A stretch of 64,000 nt of DNA from the NCBI RefSeq assembly GCF_003634705.1, contig NZ_RBWU01000006.1, positions 248,001 to 312,000 on the forward strand, given 5' to 3'. Under the pieces are notes generated by a model, which saw only the letters and a program-made list of their open reading frames with translations, ran no database searches and was not told where the DNA came from. The position numbers were made by a program, and so were the translations under genes. The DNA is from Actinomadura pelletieri DSM 43383. GTDB taxonomy: Bacteria; Actinomycetota; Actinomycetes; Streptosporangiales; Streptosporangiaceae. Shown here piece by piece: positions 17,160 to 25,386 of the stretch (position 1 is the first letter of the stretch; the number at the start of each line of letters is the position of its first letter).

Positions 17160-17959
17160 GCGTCACCGTCAACGCGATCCGCGTCGGACGGTCGGAGAAC
17201 GTCCCGCTGGCCGCCGCCGTCTACGGCTCGGCCAGCGACGAGACGATCGACATCCACATGTTCATGTTCGTGATCGAGGCCGCGGGCACGCGCGTCGTCG
17301 TCGACACGGGGACGCTCGCGCCCGAGTACGTCCGGGCGCACCACCCCTACGCGTTCGTACGCACACCGGAGGAGCTGCCCGAGACCGCGCTCCGCGAATG
17401 CGGAGTCGACCCCGACGACGTCGACTACGTCGTCAACACCCATCTGCACTGGGACCACTGTTCGAACAACGCCCTGTTCCGCAACGCCCGGATCCTGGTA
17501 GGGCGCCGCGAGCTCGAATACGCGATCCATCCCTTGCCGCTGCACGAGCGCGCGTACGAGAAACTGCCGGGGCTCCAGGCGCCCTGGATGTCGGCGTGGG
17601 ACCGGACCGAGGCCGTCTCCCACGAGCAGGAGATCTGCCCGGGGGTGACCGTCGTTCCGCTGCCCGGGCACACGCCGGGCTCCCAGGGCGTCCTCATCGA
17701 GACCGACGCCGGACGCTACCTGCTCGCCGGTGACGCCATCGGCGTCTACGAGAACTGGGACCCGCACGACTGGCGCAAGTGCGTCGCGCCGACCATCCAC
17801 ACCAACCTCTTCGAGTGCTACGACACCTTCCAGTTCGTCGCCGACCTGGACTGCGAGGTCATCCCGAGCCACGACCACCGCATCCTCGACAGCCCCCTGT
17901 TCCAGCGGCGGCGCCGGGACGACGTGGTCCCGGCGGGTGACGTCCAGGCCACAACGTGA
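17156..17959 (+). CDS. MBL-fold metallohydrolase (lactonase/thioesterase-like)
   Basis: A 267-residue metallo-beta-lactamase-fold hydrolase. The di-metal motif is HLHWDH (His96, His98, Asp100, His101), followed by LPGHTPGSQG, LLAGDAIG and SHDHRIL that supply the other ligands. It resembles the N-acyl-homoserine lactonase branch, so lactone or thioester hydrolysis within the pathway is plausible; quorum quenching is less likely given the operon. ATG 17156 overlaps the previous stop. A strong stem-loop follows directly, marking the end of the operon. Confidence 0.87.
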   Translation: MSVTVNAIRVGRSENVPLAAAVYGSASDETIDIHMFMFVIEAAGTRVVVDTGTLAPEYVRAHHPYAFVRTPEELPETALRECGVDPDDVDYVVNTHLHWDHCSNNALFRNARILVGRRELEYAIHPLPLHERAYEKLPGLQAPWMSAWDRTEAVSHEQEICPGVTVVPLPGHTPGSQGVLIETDAGRYLLAGDAIGVYENWDPHDWRKCVAPTIHTNLFECYDTFQFVADLDCEVIPSHDHRILDSPLFQRRRRDDVVPAGDVQATT

Positions 17960-17961
17960 GT

Positions 17962-17995
17962 GGGCCTCCCCCCAGCGGCAGCTGGGAGGAGGCCC
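17962..17995 (+). terminator. Stem-loop at end of the catabolic operon
   Basis: A 15-bp stem with one mismatch (17962-17976 with 17981-17995) and a 4-nt GGCA loop lies 2 nt after the MBL-fold stop codon. No T-run follows, as is usual for actinomycete terminators. It also lies downstream of the convergent protease gene, so it may serve both strands. Confidence 0.75.
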
Positions 17996-18060
17996 GGGGA
18001 GCAGCGCCCCGTCAGCGGTACGGGGCGCCGTTTATCACGGATGCCGGGTCGTGCCCGTCA

Positions 18061-19440
18061 TCACACTCGCTCCCACAGCGCCGGTACATTCGCCGGGGTC
18101 CAACCCGAGATGGCCTGGTGGGCCTGGATGCACCGGTACTGGACGCCGTTGTAGGTCACGACGTCCCCGACCTTGTAGACGGTTCCCTCGGCCCAGGAAC
18201 CGCTCGGGTCACCAGGGTCGCCCGGGTCAGGATCGCCCGGGTCACCGGGGTCGGTGGCGCCGGTGTACAGCGTCAGGCCGTACACCTGGAGCAGCTCGTT
18301 GATCGGCTGGAAGAACGTCGTGCCGCCACGGCTGCAGTCGCCGGAACCGCCCGACGTCACGCCCTGCGCCTGGGTACCGCTGATGTACGAGCCGCCCGAG
18401 TCGCCGGGCTCGGCGCACACCGTCGTCTGGGTCACCCCGGTGATGGTGCCCTCGGGGTAGGTGACGCTGGTGTTGAGCCGCGTGATGGAACCGCAGTGCC
18501 AACCGGTGGTGGAGCCGGACCGGCAGACCTGCTGGCCCGCCTGCATCACGGTCGAGCCCTCCACGGCCCGGTCCGCGACCTTCCCGTAGCCGTTCACCCG
18601 CGCGGTGGGCGTCCACTGGCTGTTGGCCGCCACCCACGCGTAGTCGTTGCCGGGGAAGCTCGAACCCTGGAAGCTGCCCAGCTGCGCCCGGTTGTGGCCG
18701 CTGACGCTCGTTCCGGCCTTGCCGCAGTGCCCCGCGGTGGCGAAGCCCGCCTGCGTGCCGCCCCGGGTGACGGGGAAGCCGATGGAACAGCGTCCACCGC
18801 TGCCCATGTAGTAGGCATCGCCGCCGCGCAGGTCGTACAACGGGCGCGGCTGGATGTTCGAGCGCTCGATGGTCACCATGCCGAGGCTGACCCCGGCGGC
18901 CTTGGCGAAGGCGCGTGCCTTCTCGGGAGCGGAGGTCTGCAGCACGACCCTGTTGCTGCGGACGTCCACGGCCCAGACGGGCGTGTGCGAGGTGTCACTC
19001 CCCGCACTGGCACGGTCCAGTTTGGCCTTGGCGGCATCGAGCTGCGCAAGGCTGTACTTGACGACCGTCGCCTTGGCGCCGTGCGCGGCGATCACCGAGG
19101 CCTTGCCGCGATCGGTGGTGGACACGTGCAGCGTTCCACCGGTCTTGCCGGTGACATAGCTGCCCGCGTAGCTTCCCGCGAGCCTCAGCTGGAGCTTGCC
19201 GGCGGTGGCGCCCGTGTCGACCTGGTTGGCCAGCGCCTGCTTCGCCTCGGCCGCGGTGAGGCCGAGGTCGCGCTGCATGGCCTGGAGCATGGCCGCGGGG
19301 ACGTTCGCCGCCGTCGCCGCGGAGTACGGCGAGGGCTGCTGGGGAGCGGACGGTTGGGCCGTGGCGACGCCCTGTGTGCCGGCGAGGCCCAGTACGCCGA
19401 CGGCGAGTACGGCGACCCGAAGGCCGCGTCTGTGAGACAT
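18061..19440 (-). CDS. Secreted S1 (streptogrisin/alpha-lytic type) serine protease with C-terminal chitin-binding domain
   Basis: A 459-residue preproprotease. ATG at 19440 with a GGAG site gives a signal peptide (about 1-29, cut near ATA-QP). A long pro-region of the alpha-lytic protease type follows to about residue 203. The mature chymotrypsin-fold domain contains TAGHC (His238), GNDYAW (Asp266) and EPGDSGGS (Ser348), with three disulfide-type Cys pairs. A DPGDPGDP-type linker (about 397-412) leads to a CBM5/12 chitin-binding domain with three aromatic positions (SWAEGTVYKVGDVVTYNG). It probably digests protein bound to chitinous material. It is transcribed alone, towards the catabolic operon. 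Confidence 0.93.
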   Translation of the reverse strand: MSHRRGLRVAVLAVGVLGLAGTQGVATAQPSAPQQPSPYSAATAANVPAAMLQAMQRDLGLTAAEAKQALANQVDTGATAGKLQLRLAGSYAGSYVTGKTGGTLHVSTTDRGKASVIAAHGAKATVVKYSLAQLDAAKAKLDRASAGSDTSHTPVWAVDVRSNRVVLQTSAPEKARAFAKAAGVSLGMVTIERSNIQPRPLYDLRGGDAYYMGSGGRCSIGFPVTRGGTQAGFATAGHCGKAGTSVSGHNRAQLGSFQGSSFPGNDYAWVAANSQWTPTARVNGYGKVADRAVEGSTVMQAGQQVCRSGSTTGWHCGSITRLNTSVTYPEGTITGVTQTTVCAEPGDSGGSYISGTQAQGVTSGGSGDCSRGGTTFFQPINELLQVYGLTLYTGATDPGDPGDPDPGDPGDPSGSWAEGTVYKVGDVVTYNGVQYRCIQAHQAISGWTPANVPALWERV

Positions 19441-19784
19441 GTGTCTCTCCTCGTGTGGGGGGTGCGGCAAAGGTAAATGGCCGAGCCCGGACGAGAAAGC
19501 CTCTTGACGCCCGCGTTCTGGCGAGTTGTCGCCGGTGTCGATCTTCGCCACCGCACCCACTTGCCCCGCGGGCCGACCGGGCGGAAAATCCAATTGCTCA
19601 TTTGGTGTTTCGGTCGAGGCGGCCTGGAAGTGGAAGACATACGGGCGAAGCCGCGGCCAGGGTAAGATCTTCCGCGTTTCGGACGTGATCTCCGGCCCGC
19701 ATGGCCGCGCCGCACGAGAAATGTGGGCATTTGATGGGCGGTAGAGGCTTGGCTGCCTCCCGCCACTGCTAGATAATCCCGTCC
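19441..19784. promoter_or_regulatory. Divergent promoter region between protease and TrmB/LuxR regulator
   Basis: A 344-bp gap without a gene. On the plus strand TTGGCT (19749-19754), a 17-nt spacer and GATAAT (19772-19777) form a near-consensus promoter. The expected start point would fall at or next to the ATG at 19785, so the regulator mRNA may be leaderless. The protease promoter must lie on the other strand, but no clear -35/-10 pair was found for it. Confidence 0.5.
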
Positions 19785-20801
19785 ATGTCTCCCGCCTCCG
19801 CGACCGGTGAGAATCCATTCGCGGCGCTCGGTGTCACCGCATCGCAACAGTCCATTTACTCTGCGTTGCTCTACCATCCCGGCAGCACGTTGGGCGAGCT
19901 GGTGAAGCTGACGGGCGAGCCACGGGCCCGTCTGGCGGCCCTGCTCACCGAACTGGAGTCGCTCGGCATGGTCGGCGTCGACGCCTGCGCCGGTCCGGCG
20001 GCCGGCGAGCGGACGGATCCGAGATACCTCCCCTACCCTCCGGACGCCGTCGTCGAGGCGCTGATCCACAAGCGGGAGACCGAGTTCATCCGCGCGCGCA
20101 TCGAGGCGAAACGGCTCAGCGGCGACCTGCTGGCCGCCGAACAGCGCACGAACCCGCAGAAGCTCGTGGAGGTCATCGACGGGACGGACGCCGTCGCGCA
20201 ACGCTACGAGCAGGTGCAGCGCCGCGCGGTCAAACAGGTCAAGGCCATCGACAAGCCGCCCTACGCCGTCGACCCCGTCGGCCCCAACGAGATCGAACGC
20301 GAACGACTCGCGAGCGGGGTGGAGTACCACGTCATCTACACCCCGGAAGCGCTCGCCATCCCCGGGAAACGCGACGTGGTCCGGCAGGACGCAGTCCTCG
20401 GCGAACAGGCCCGCGTGCTGGAGAACCCGCCGACGAAACTCGTCATCGTGGACGACGAGATGGCGCTGATGCCGCTCCAGGGCGACGAGCCGGGGATGAC
20501 CGCCGTCATCCGTCCGTCGACACTGCTCGACATTCTCATCAGCGTGTTCGACAACTGCTGGGAACAGGCCACGCCGCTGTACGCCGACAAAGAGTCCTGC
20601 GACGTCTGGCCCCGGCTGTCCGACGCCGACCGGCACCTGTTGACCCTGCTCGCCGCCGGTCTGAAGGACGAGGCCGTGGCCCGGTACACCGGCATGGGCG
20701 CGCGCACCGTCAGCCGGCACGTCGCCCGACTGCTCCGCACGCTCAACGCCCGGACCCGGTTCCAGGCGGGGGTGCACGCGGCCCGCCGTGGTCTGATCTG
20801 A
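19785..20801 (+). CDS. TrmB-like/LuxR-type helix-turn-helix regulator
   Basis: A 338-residue one-component regulator. The N-terminus (about 10-70) is a TrmB-like winged helix (SQQSIYSALLYHPGSTLGEL). The middle (about 75-265) is a domain of unknown ligand, with a coiled stretch and a PLD-like fold typical of this Streptomyces group. The C-terminus (about 270-335) is a LuxR helix-turn-helix (DADRHLLTLLAAGLKDEAVA, then MGARTVSRHVARLLRTL). There is no Shine-Dalgarno sequence before the ATG, consistent with the leaderless promoter. It is divergent to the secreted protease and may regulate it; this is inferred from position only. Confidence 0.82.
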   Translation: MSPASATGENPFAALGVTASQQSIYSALLYHPGSTLGELVKLTGEPRARLAALLTELESLGMVGVDACAGPAAGERTDPRYLPYPPDAVVEALIHKRETEFIRARIEAKRLSGDLLAAEQRTNPQKLVEVIDGTDAVAQRYEQVQRRAVKQVKAIDKPPYAVDPVGPNEIERERLASGVEYHVIYTPEALAIPGKRDVVRQDAVLGEQARVLENPPTKLVIVDDEMALMPLQGDEPGMTAVIRPSTLLDILISVFDNCWEQATPLYADKESCDVWPRLSDADRHLLTLLAAGLKDEAVARYTGMGARTVSRHVARLLRTLNARTRFQAGVHAARRGLI

Positions 20802-21174
20802 CCGCGCGCCGTCTACGATCTTCAGTGCCCCCGATCGAGGTGCGTGCCGCCGCGCACCGCTAGGAGACGTCCGGTGAGTTCGACCATGCCCCACCGCTCG
20901 ACCTCGGGCTTCTCGATCTCCGGACGGCGGCCCGTACATGACGGGGCAATGTGGGAACTTCCGGCGGTGCCCGTTCGGTTACGCAGATGATGCGACCACG
21001 GTGGGGCGGTCTGTAGGGTGTCCGCCTAGGTGAGCCGGGAAGCCTGGTCGGCATGGCGGTGACGGCTCGGCTCATGTGAGGGAATTCATGCTTATCGCGG
21101 TCTTATCCGGCCTGCCTTCAGACTGAGGCGGTTCCGGTTCCCTTTTCACACCCCTGTACCAGCGGGAGAGATGC
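20802..21174. other. 373-bp intergenic region before the sulfoquinovose gene
   Basis: No gene is supported. Near its left end is a small hairpin GGTGCG-N8-CGCACC (20839-20858) that could terminate the regulator mRNA. A 7-bp inverted repeat TGAGCCG/CGGCTCA (21031-21037 and 21068-21074) lies about 100 bp before the SQD1-like gene and could be a regulator site or part of a 5' leader. No convincing -35/-10 pair was found. Confidence 0.35.
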
Positions 21175-22341
21175 ATGCGTGTTCTAGTTCTCGGCGGCGA
21201 CGGATACCTCGGCTGGCCGACGGCCCTCCACCTGTCGCGCCGTGGCCACGACGTCGCGGTCGCCGACAACTTTGTCCGGCGCCAGTACGACTACGAGTTG
21301 GGTGTGGAGAGCCTGGTACCGATCGAGTCGCTCCAGACCCGGATCGCGGCGTGGAAAGACGTGACGGGCGAGTCGATCGGTATTTACGTCGGTGATCTGA
21401 CCGACCCCGACTTCACCTACGAGATGCTGCGCGACTTCCGTCCGGAGGCCGTCGTGCACTTCGCCGAGCAGCGGGCCGCGCCGTACTCGATGATCGACCG
21501 CAAGCACGCCGTGTACACGCAGGTCAACAATGTCGTCGGCACGCTCAACCTGCTGTACGCCATCAGCGAGGTGGACCGCGACATCCATCTGGTCAAGCTC
21601 GGCACGATGGGCGAGTACGGCACCCCCGAGATCGACATCGAGGAGGGCTGGCTGGAGGTCGAGCACAAGGGCCGCACCGACCGCGTCCTGTACCCCAAGC
21701 GGCCCGGGTCGTTCTACCACCTGTCGAAGGTCCACGACAGCCACAACATCGAGTTCACCTGCCGGATCTGGGGCCTGCGCGCCACCGACCTCAACCAGGG
21801 CGTCGTGTACGGGCAGCAGACCCCCGAGACCGTGCTGGACGACCGTCTCGCGACCCGGTTCGACTACGACGCCGTGTTCGGCACCGTCCTGAACCGGTTC
21901 GTCATCCAGGCCGTGCTCGGGCACCCGCTGACCGTCTACGGCACCGGCGGCCAGCGGCGCGGGATCATCGACATCCGCGACACCGTCCGGTGCATCGAGC
22001 TGGCCTGCGAGAACCCCGCCGAGCGCGGTGAGTTCCGGGTGTTCAACCAGATGACCGAGGCGATGTCCGTCCAGGAACTCGCCGACACCGTCGCGCGATG
22101 TTTCCCGGGCGGCGTCGAGATCGACCACCTCGACAACCCCCGGGTCGAGAAGGAAGAGCACTACTACAACGTCGTCCACACCCGGCTGCTGGACCTCGGC
22201 CTGACCCCGCACCTGCTCTCCGATACGCTGATCACTTCGCTGTTCGACGTCGCCAAGCGGTACGCGGACCGGGTGCGCCCCGAGGCTCTGCTACCGAAGG
22301 TGAACTGGCGTGACCACGCCAGTCCCGTGCAGGAGACGTGA
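21175..22341 (+). CDS. sqd1: UDP-sulfoquinovose synthase-like NAD-dependent epimerase/dehydratase
   Basis: A 388-residue extended SDR enzyme closely matching SQD1, which makes UDP-sulfoquinovose from UDP-glucose and sulfite. The NAD motif is GGDGYLGWPTALHL. The active-site arrangement GTMGEYGTP (Thr144) with YHLSK (Tyr181, Lys185), the IDIEEG segment and the long VLYPKRPGSF loop are characteristic of SQD1 rather than of ordinary GalE proteins. ATG 21175 follows GGGAGAG. In plants and cyanobacteria this leads to the lipid SQDG; here the neighbours are glycan genes, so a sulfosugar-bearing glycolipid or polysaccharide is possible. The symbol is used by similarity. Confidence 0.86.
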   Translation: MRVLVLGGDGYLGWPTALHLSRRGHDVAVADNFVRRQYDYELGVESLVPIESLQTRIAAWKDVTGESIGIYVGDLTDPDFTYEMLRDFRPEAVVHFAEQRAAPYSMIDRKHAVYTQVNNVVGTLNLLYAISEVDRDIHLVKLGTMGEYGTPEIDIEEGWLEVEHKGRTDRVLYPKRPGSFYHLSKVHDSHNIEFTCRIWGLRATDLNQGVVYGQQTPETVLDDRLATRFDYDAVFGTVLNRFVIQAVLGHPLTVYGTGGQRRGIIDIRDTVRCIELACENPAERGEFRVFNQMTEAMSVQELADTVARCFPGGVEIDHLDNPRVEKEEHYYNVVHTRLLDLGLTPHLLSDTLITSLFDVAKRYADRVRPEALLPKVNWRDHASPVQET

Positions 22342-22355
22342 CGATCGGGAGCCCC

Positions 22356-23123
22356 ATGAGCGACGCACAGGGCGCGTTCACGCGCGCCACCGGCCGCGGC
22401 CTCGGTGATCGGGACGCCGAGGCGGCCGGGCCGGACAAACCCCGCTACCGCCGCTACCAGTTCGACCTGATCGCCCCGCACTGCGGTGCCGCCGTGCTGG
22501 AGGTCGGCGCGGGTCTCGGCGAGTTCTCGGCCCAGTTCTCCGGCCTCGCGCGGCTCGTCGTCACCGACGTCGATCCGGGCGCGGTCGAGTCGGCGAGCAA
22601 ACGCTTCGCGTCGGACGGACGCGTCGCGGACGACATCGAGGTCCGCGTGTTCGACCTGGACGCGGGCGACCTCCTCGACCGGCCCGTCGACACCGCCGTC
22701 GCCATCAACGTGCTGGAGCACTTCGAGGACGACGCCGCCGTCCTGGCCTCGCTGGCGCGTTCGGTCGTCCCGGGCGGCACGATCGTGCTGTGGGTTCCCG
22801 GCTATCAGAGCCTCTACAGCGACTTCGACCGCAAGGTCGGGCATTTCCGGCGGTACACGCCCGCGACGCTGCGGGACGCGATCGTCCGCGCCGGTCTCGG
22901 CTGCGAACTGGCGCGGCCGGTGAACCTGCTCGGCGGGCTCGCCTGGTGGACGGCCATGCGGCTCGGCCGGGCCCAGCAGCCGAACTCCGGCGCCGTCGGC
23001 GTGTACGACCGGGTGATCGTCCCCGTTACCCGGGTGCTGGACCGCGTCCTGCCCGTGCCGTTCGGCCAGTCGGTCCTCGCGGTCGCGCGGGTCCCGGCCG
23101 ACGCCGGGACCGCACCCGACTGA
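22356..23123 (+). CDS. Class I SAM-dependent methyltransferase
   Basis: A 255-residue methyltransferase with motif I VLEVGAGLGEFS, the acidic motif VVTDVDPGAVE and motif IV AVAINVLEHFEDD. The stretch VGHFRRYTPATLRDAIVRAG is common in glycan-cluster methyltransferases of the type-11/23 group. ATG 22356 is preferred because GGGAG lies 5 nt upstream; GTG 22338 overlaps the SQD1 stop and would add six residues. The stop overlaps the GtrA start. Target unknown: likely a lipid-linked sugar or lipid carrier intermediate. Confidence 0.85.
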   Translation: MSDAQGAFTRATGRGLGDRDAEAAGPDKPRYRRYQFDLIAPHCGAAVLEVGAGLGEFSAQFSGLARLVVTDVDPGAVESASKRFASDGRVADDIEVRVFDLDAGDLLDRPVDTAVAINVLEHFEDDAAVLASLARSVVPGGTIVLWVPGYQSLYSDFDRKVGHFRRYTPATLRDAIVRAGLGCELARPVNLLGGLAWWTAMRLGRAQQPNSGAVGVYDRVIVPVTRVLDRVLPVPFGQSVLAVARVPADAGTAPD

Positions 23124-23629
23124 TGCGCGGCTTCCGGCTGATCTTCACCCGCTACACGGTCGGTTCGGTGCTGGCCGCCGTGCTGAGCGAGGCGACGCTG
23201 CTATTGATGTACGGCCCGGGGCTGCTCGGCCCCGGTGCCGCGTCCGTGGTCGCCTGGGGCGCGGGCGCGGCGCTGAACTACGTCCTCAACCGGTGGTGGG
23301 CGTGGGGGCGGCGGGGACGCGCCTCACTGTGGCGCGAACTGGTGCCGTACTGGGTGATCGCCGTGGCGAGCATGGCCCTGTCCGCGTGGGCGACGGACGT
23401 GGCGGACCGGTACGCCCCCCGACTGGTGGAGTCCGACGTGTTGCGGACCGCGTTCGTCGGCGGGGCGTTCCTCGCCGTCTACGGTGTGATGTTCGTGGTG
23501 AAGTTCGTCCTGTTCCACTACTTCGTCTTCGCGGGCGCTCCGACGACCCGTTCCGCGGAGGCCGGGGCGGAGACGACCGGTTCGGCGCGGCGTTCCCGCC
23601 ACCAGGTCCCGATCACGACCCGCGAGTAG
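23123..23629 (+). CDS. GtrA family membrane protein
   Basis: A 168-residue GtrA-like protein with four membrane helices (about 7-28, 35-55, 75-95, 112-138). GtrA proteins help move or present polyprenyl-phosphate-linked sugars and usually work with a GT2 enzyme that makes the prenyl-sugar, exactly the type encoded convergently at 23518-24345. ATG 23123 overlaps the methyltransferase stop (TGATG). The last about 37 codons overlap the 3' end of that GT2 gene on the other strand, which is unusual; the C-terminal tail is charged, low-complexity sequence. Confidence 0.85.
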   Translation: MRGFRLIFTRYTVGSVLAAVLSEATLLLMYGPGLLGPGAASVVAWGAGAALNYVLNRWWAWGRRGRASLWRELVPYWVIAVASMALSAWATDVADRYAPRLVESDVLRTAFVGGAFLAVYGVMFVVKFVLFHYFVFAGAPTTRSAEAGAETTGSARRSRHQVPITTRE

Positions 23630-24345
23630 CGGAAGCCGTACACGAGGTTCCCGCCCTTCTTCGTCGTCCCGGCGGCGCGCAGCCGCATCGTCGCGGGCAC
23701 CTCGCGCACCCGGTATCCGCGCGAGATGACACCGATGAGCAGCTCGGACGACTGGTACTGCGGCTGCCGGAGCGTTACCGTCCCGGTGACCTCCGCCCGC
23801 ATGGCGCGCAGCCCGAACGAGGTGTCGGTGATGCGCTGCCCGGTCAGCAGGCTGACCACCCACGCGAAGACGTGCACGCCGACGCGGCGGACCCGGTCGT
23901 AGGTCTCCTGCCGTCCCAGCAGCCGCGACCCGGTGACGAAGTCGGCCTCGCCGTCCAGCACCGGCCGCAGCACCCGCGGTATCTGCGCCGAGTCGTACTG
24001 GCCGTCGGCGTCGGTGGTGACGATGAACTCGGCGCCGCCCTCGCGGGCGAGCCGGTAGCCGAGGCGCAGCGCCGCGCCCTGTCCGCGGTTGACGGGCACG
24101 TCGCAGACCATCGCGCCGTGCTCGCGGGCGACGGCGGCGGTGCGGTCGGACGCGCCGTCCACCACCACGATCACGGCGGTGTCATGCCCGGCGACGCTCG
24201 GCGAGATCGACCGGACGACGTCGCCGATGCCCCGTTCCTCGTCGTAGGCGGCGATGACGACCGCGATCGGGGGGAGCCGCGTCCCGTACTCGGCGGTGAA
24301 GGCGGCCACGGCCGCGCGGTCGATGCCGACGTCGTCGCCGCTCAT
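23518..24345 (-). CDS. Glycosyltransferase family 2 (polyprenyl-phosphate sugar synthase type)
   Basis: A 275-residue GT-A enzyme resembling dolichol-phosphate mannose/glucose synthases. Motifs are VVIAAYDEERGIGDVV, VVVDGASDRT, VPVNRGQGAALRLGY and the metal-binding TTDADGQYD. ATG at 24345 overlaps the stop of the upstream epimerase gene (ATGA). It probably transfers a sugar from a nucleotide donor to polyprenyl phosphate, giving a donor used outside the membrane by GT-C enzymes such as the one at 25387. The 3' end runs 112 bp into the convergent gtrA-like gene. Confidence 0.88.
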   Translation of the reverse strand: MSGDDVGIDRAAVAAFTAEYGTRLPPIAVVIAAYDEERGIGDVVRSISPSVAGHDTAVIVVVDGASDRTAAVAREHGAMVCDVPVNRGQGAALRLGYRLAREGGAEFIVTTDADGQYDSAQIPRVLRPVLDGEADFVTGSRLLGRQETYDRVRRVGVHVFAWVVSLLTGQRITDTSFGLRAMRAEVTGTVTLRQPQYQSSELLIGVISRGYRVREVPATMRLRAAGTTKKGGNLVYGFRYSRVVIGTWWRERRAEPVVSAPASAERVVGAPAKTK

Positions 24346-25289
24346 GCGACTTCCACGGGCGCGAAGTCGGGCCACACGGTCTCCATGCCGGTGCGCAGGT
24401 CGTGGCGCGGCTCGTAGCCGAGTTCGCGCGCCAGGGAGATGTCCAGGACGACCGCGGGCATCTCACCCGCCTTGGCCGGCACGTACTCGGTCGGAATCGG
24501 CGCGCCGGTCACCGCCCTGGCCGCCTCGATCAGGTCGTTGACGCTGGTGGACAGGCCCGATCCGACGACGAGCGGGCCGGTGTGCCCGGTGCGCCACGCC
24601 AGCAGCACGGCCTGCACCACGTCGTCGACGTGGACGTAGTCGCGCAGCTGGGTGCCGTCGCCGTACACCTGGACGCCCTCGCCGGCGCTCGCGGCCCGCA
24701 TCAGGCGCGGCACGAAGCTGTCCTTGTGCCGCATCCCGGGGCCGTAGACGTTCGCGAAACGCACCGCGCAGGTCTGGATGCCGTACACGCCGGTGTAGGC
24801 GCTGAGCAGCATCTCCGCCGCCGCCTTCGTCGCCCCGTAGGGGGTGAGCGGCCGGAGCGGCAGCCGCTCGTGGATGGGGGTGCCGCCGACGTCGCCGGTG
24901 ACGGCGTTCGTCGAGGCGAACACCACGCGCGGCACCTCACGCTCGCGGCACAGTTCCAGCAGGCCGGCCGTGGCGTCGACGTTCAGGCGGTAGACCCCGG
25001 CCGGGTCCTCGATCGACCGCAGGACCGAGGTGGCCGCGGCGAGGTGCACCATGCCGTCCAGGTCCGCGGAGACGGCGGCGTCGCGCACCGCCGGGTCGCA
25101 CAGGTCGCCCACGACCGAGCGGACGGCGGGATCGGGATGCGGACGCTGATCGACGACGACGGGTTCCGCTCCGGCGGCCAGCAGCGCCCCGACCAGGCGC
25201 CCGCCGATGAAGCCGGCCCCTCCCGTCACCAGCACCCGCCTACCCGCGAGGCCGGCATCCTCCTGCCGGTCCATCGCCGTTCCGCTCAT
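24342..25289 (-). CDS. NAD-dependent epimerase/dehydratase (GalE-like)
   Basis: A 315-residue extended SDR with nucleotide motif VLVTGGAGFIGGRL, the LAAATSV segment, FASTNAVTGD and the catalytic YGATK. It probably epimerises or otherwise modifies a UDP- or dTDP-hexose. Starts at 25289 or, 15 nt later, 25274 are both possible. It is the first gene of a two-gene minus-strand operon with the GT2 gene and lies 97 bp from the divergent GT-C gene, so both can share a promoter region. Confidence 0.86.
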   Translation of the reverse strand: MSGTAMDRQEDAGLAGRRVLVTGGAGFIGGRLVGALLAAGAEPVVVDQRPHPDPAVRSVVGDLCDPAVRDAAVSADLDGMVHLAAATSVLRSIEDPAGVYRLNVDATAGLLELCREREVPRVVFASTNAVTGDVGGTPIHERLPLRPLTPYGATKAAAEMLLSAYTGVYGIQTCAVRFANVYGPGMRHKDSFVPRLMRAASAGEGVQVYGDGTQLRDYVHVDDVVQAVLLAWRTGHTGPLVVGSGLSTSVNDLIEAARAVTGAPIPTEYVPAKAGEMPAVVLDISLARELGYEPRHDLRTGMETVWPDFAPVEVA

Positions 25290-25386
25290 GGGTTCACCCG
25301 CCGTACGCTCGTGGACATATGATCGCCGACCCTAACGGAACCGGACGCCGGACACCGAACTCCGCCCGGTGGATGAGAGGACAGCG

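Noticed and set aside
20860..21075. 71-codon minus-strand frame in the gap before the sulfoquinovose gene
   Set aside because: No ribosome site, low-complexity Arg/Pro composition and no recognisable family.
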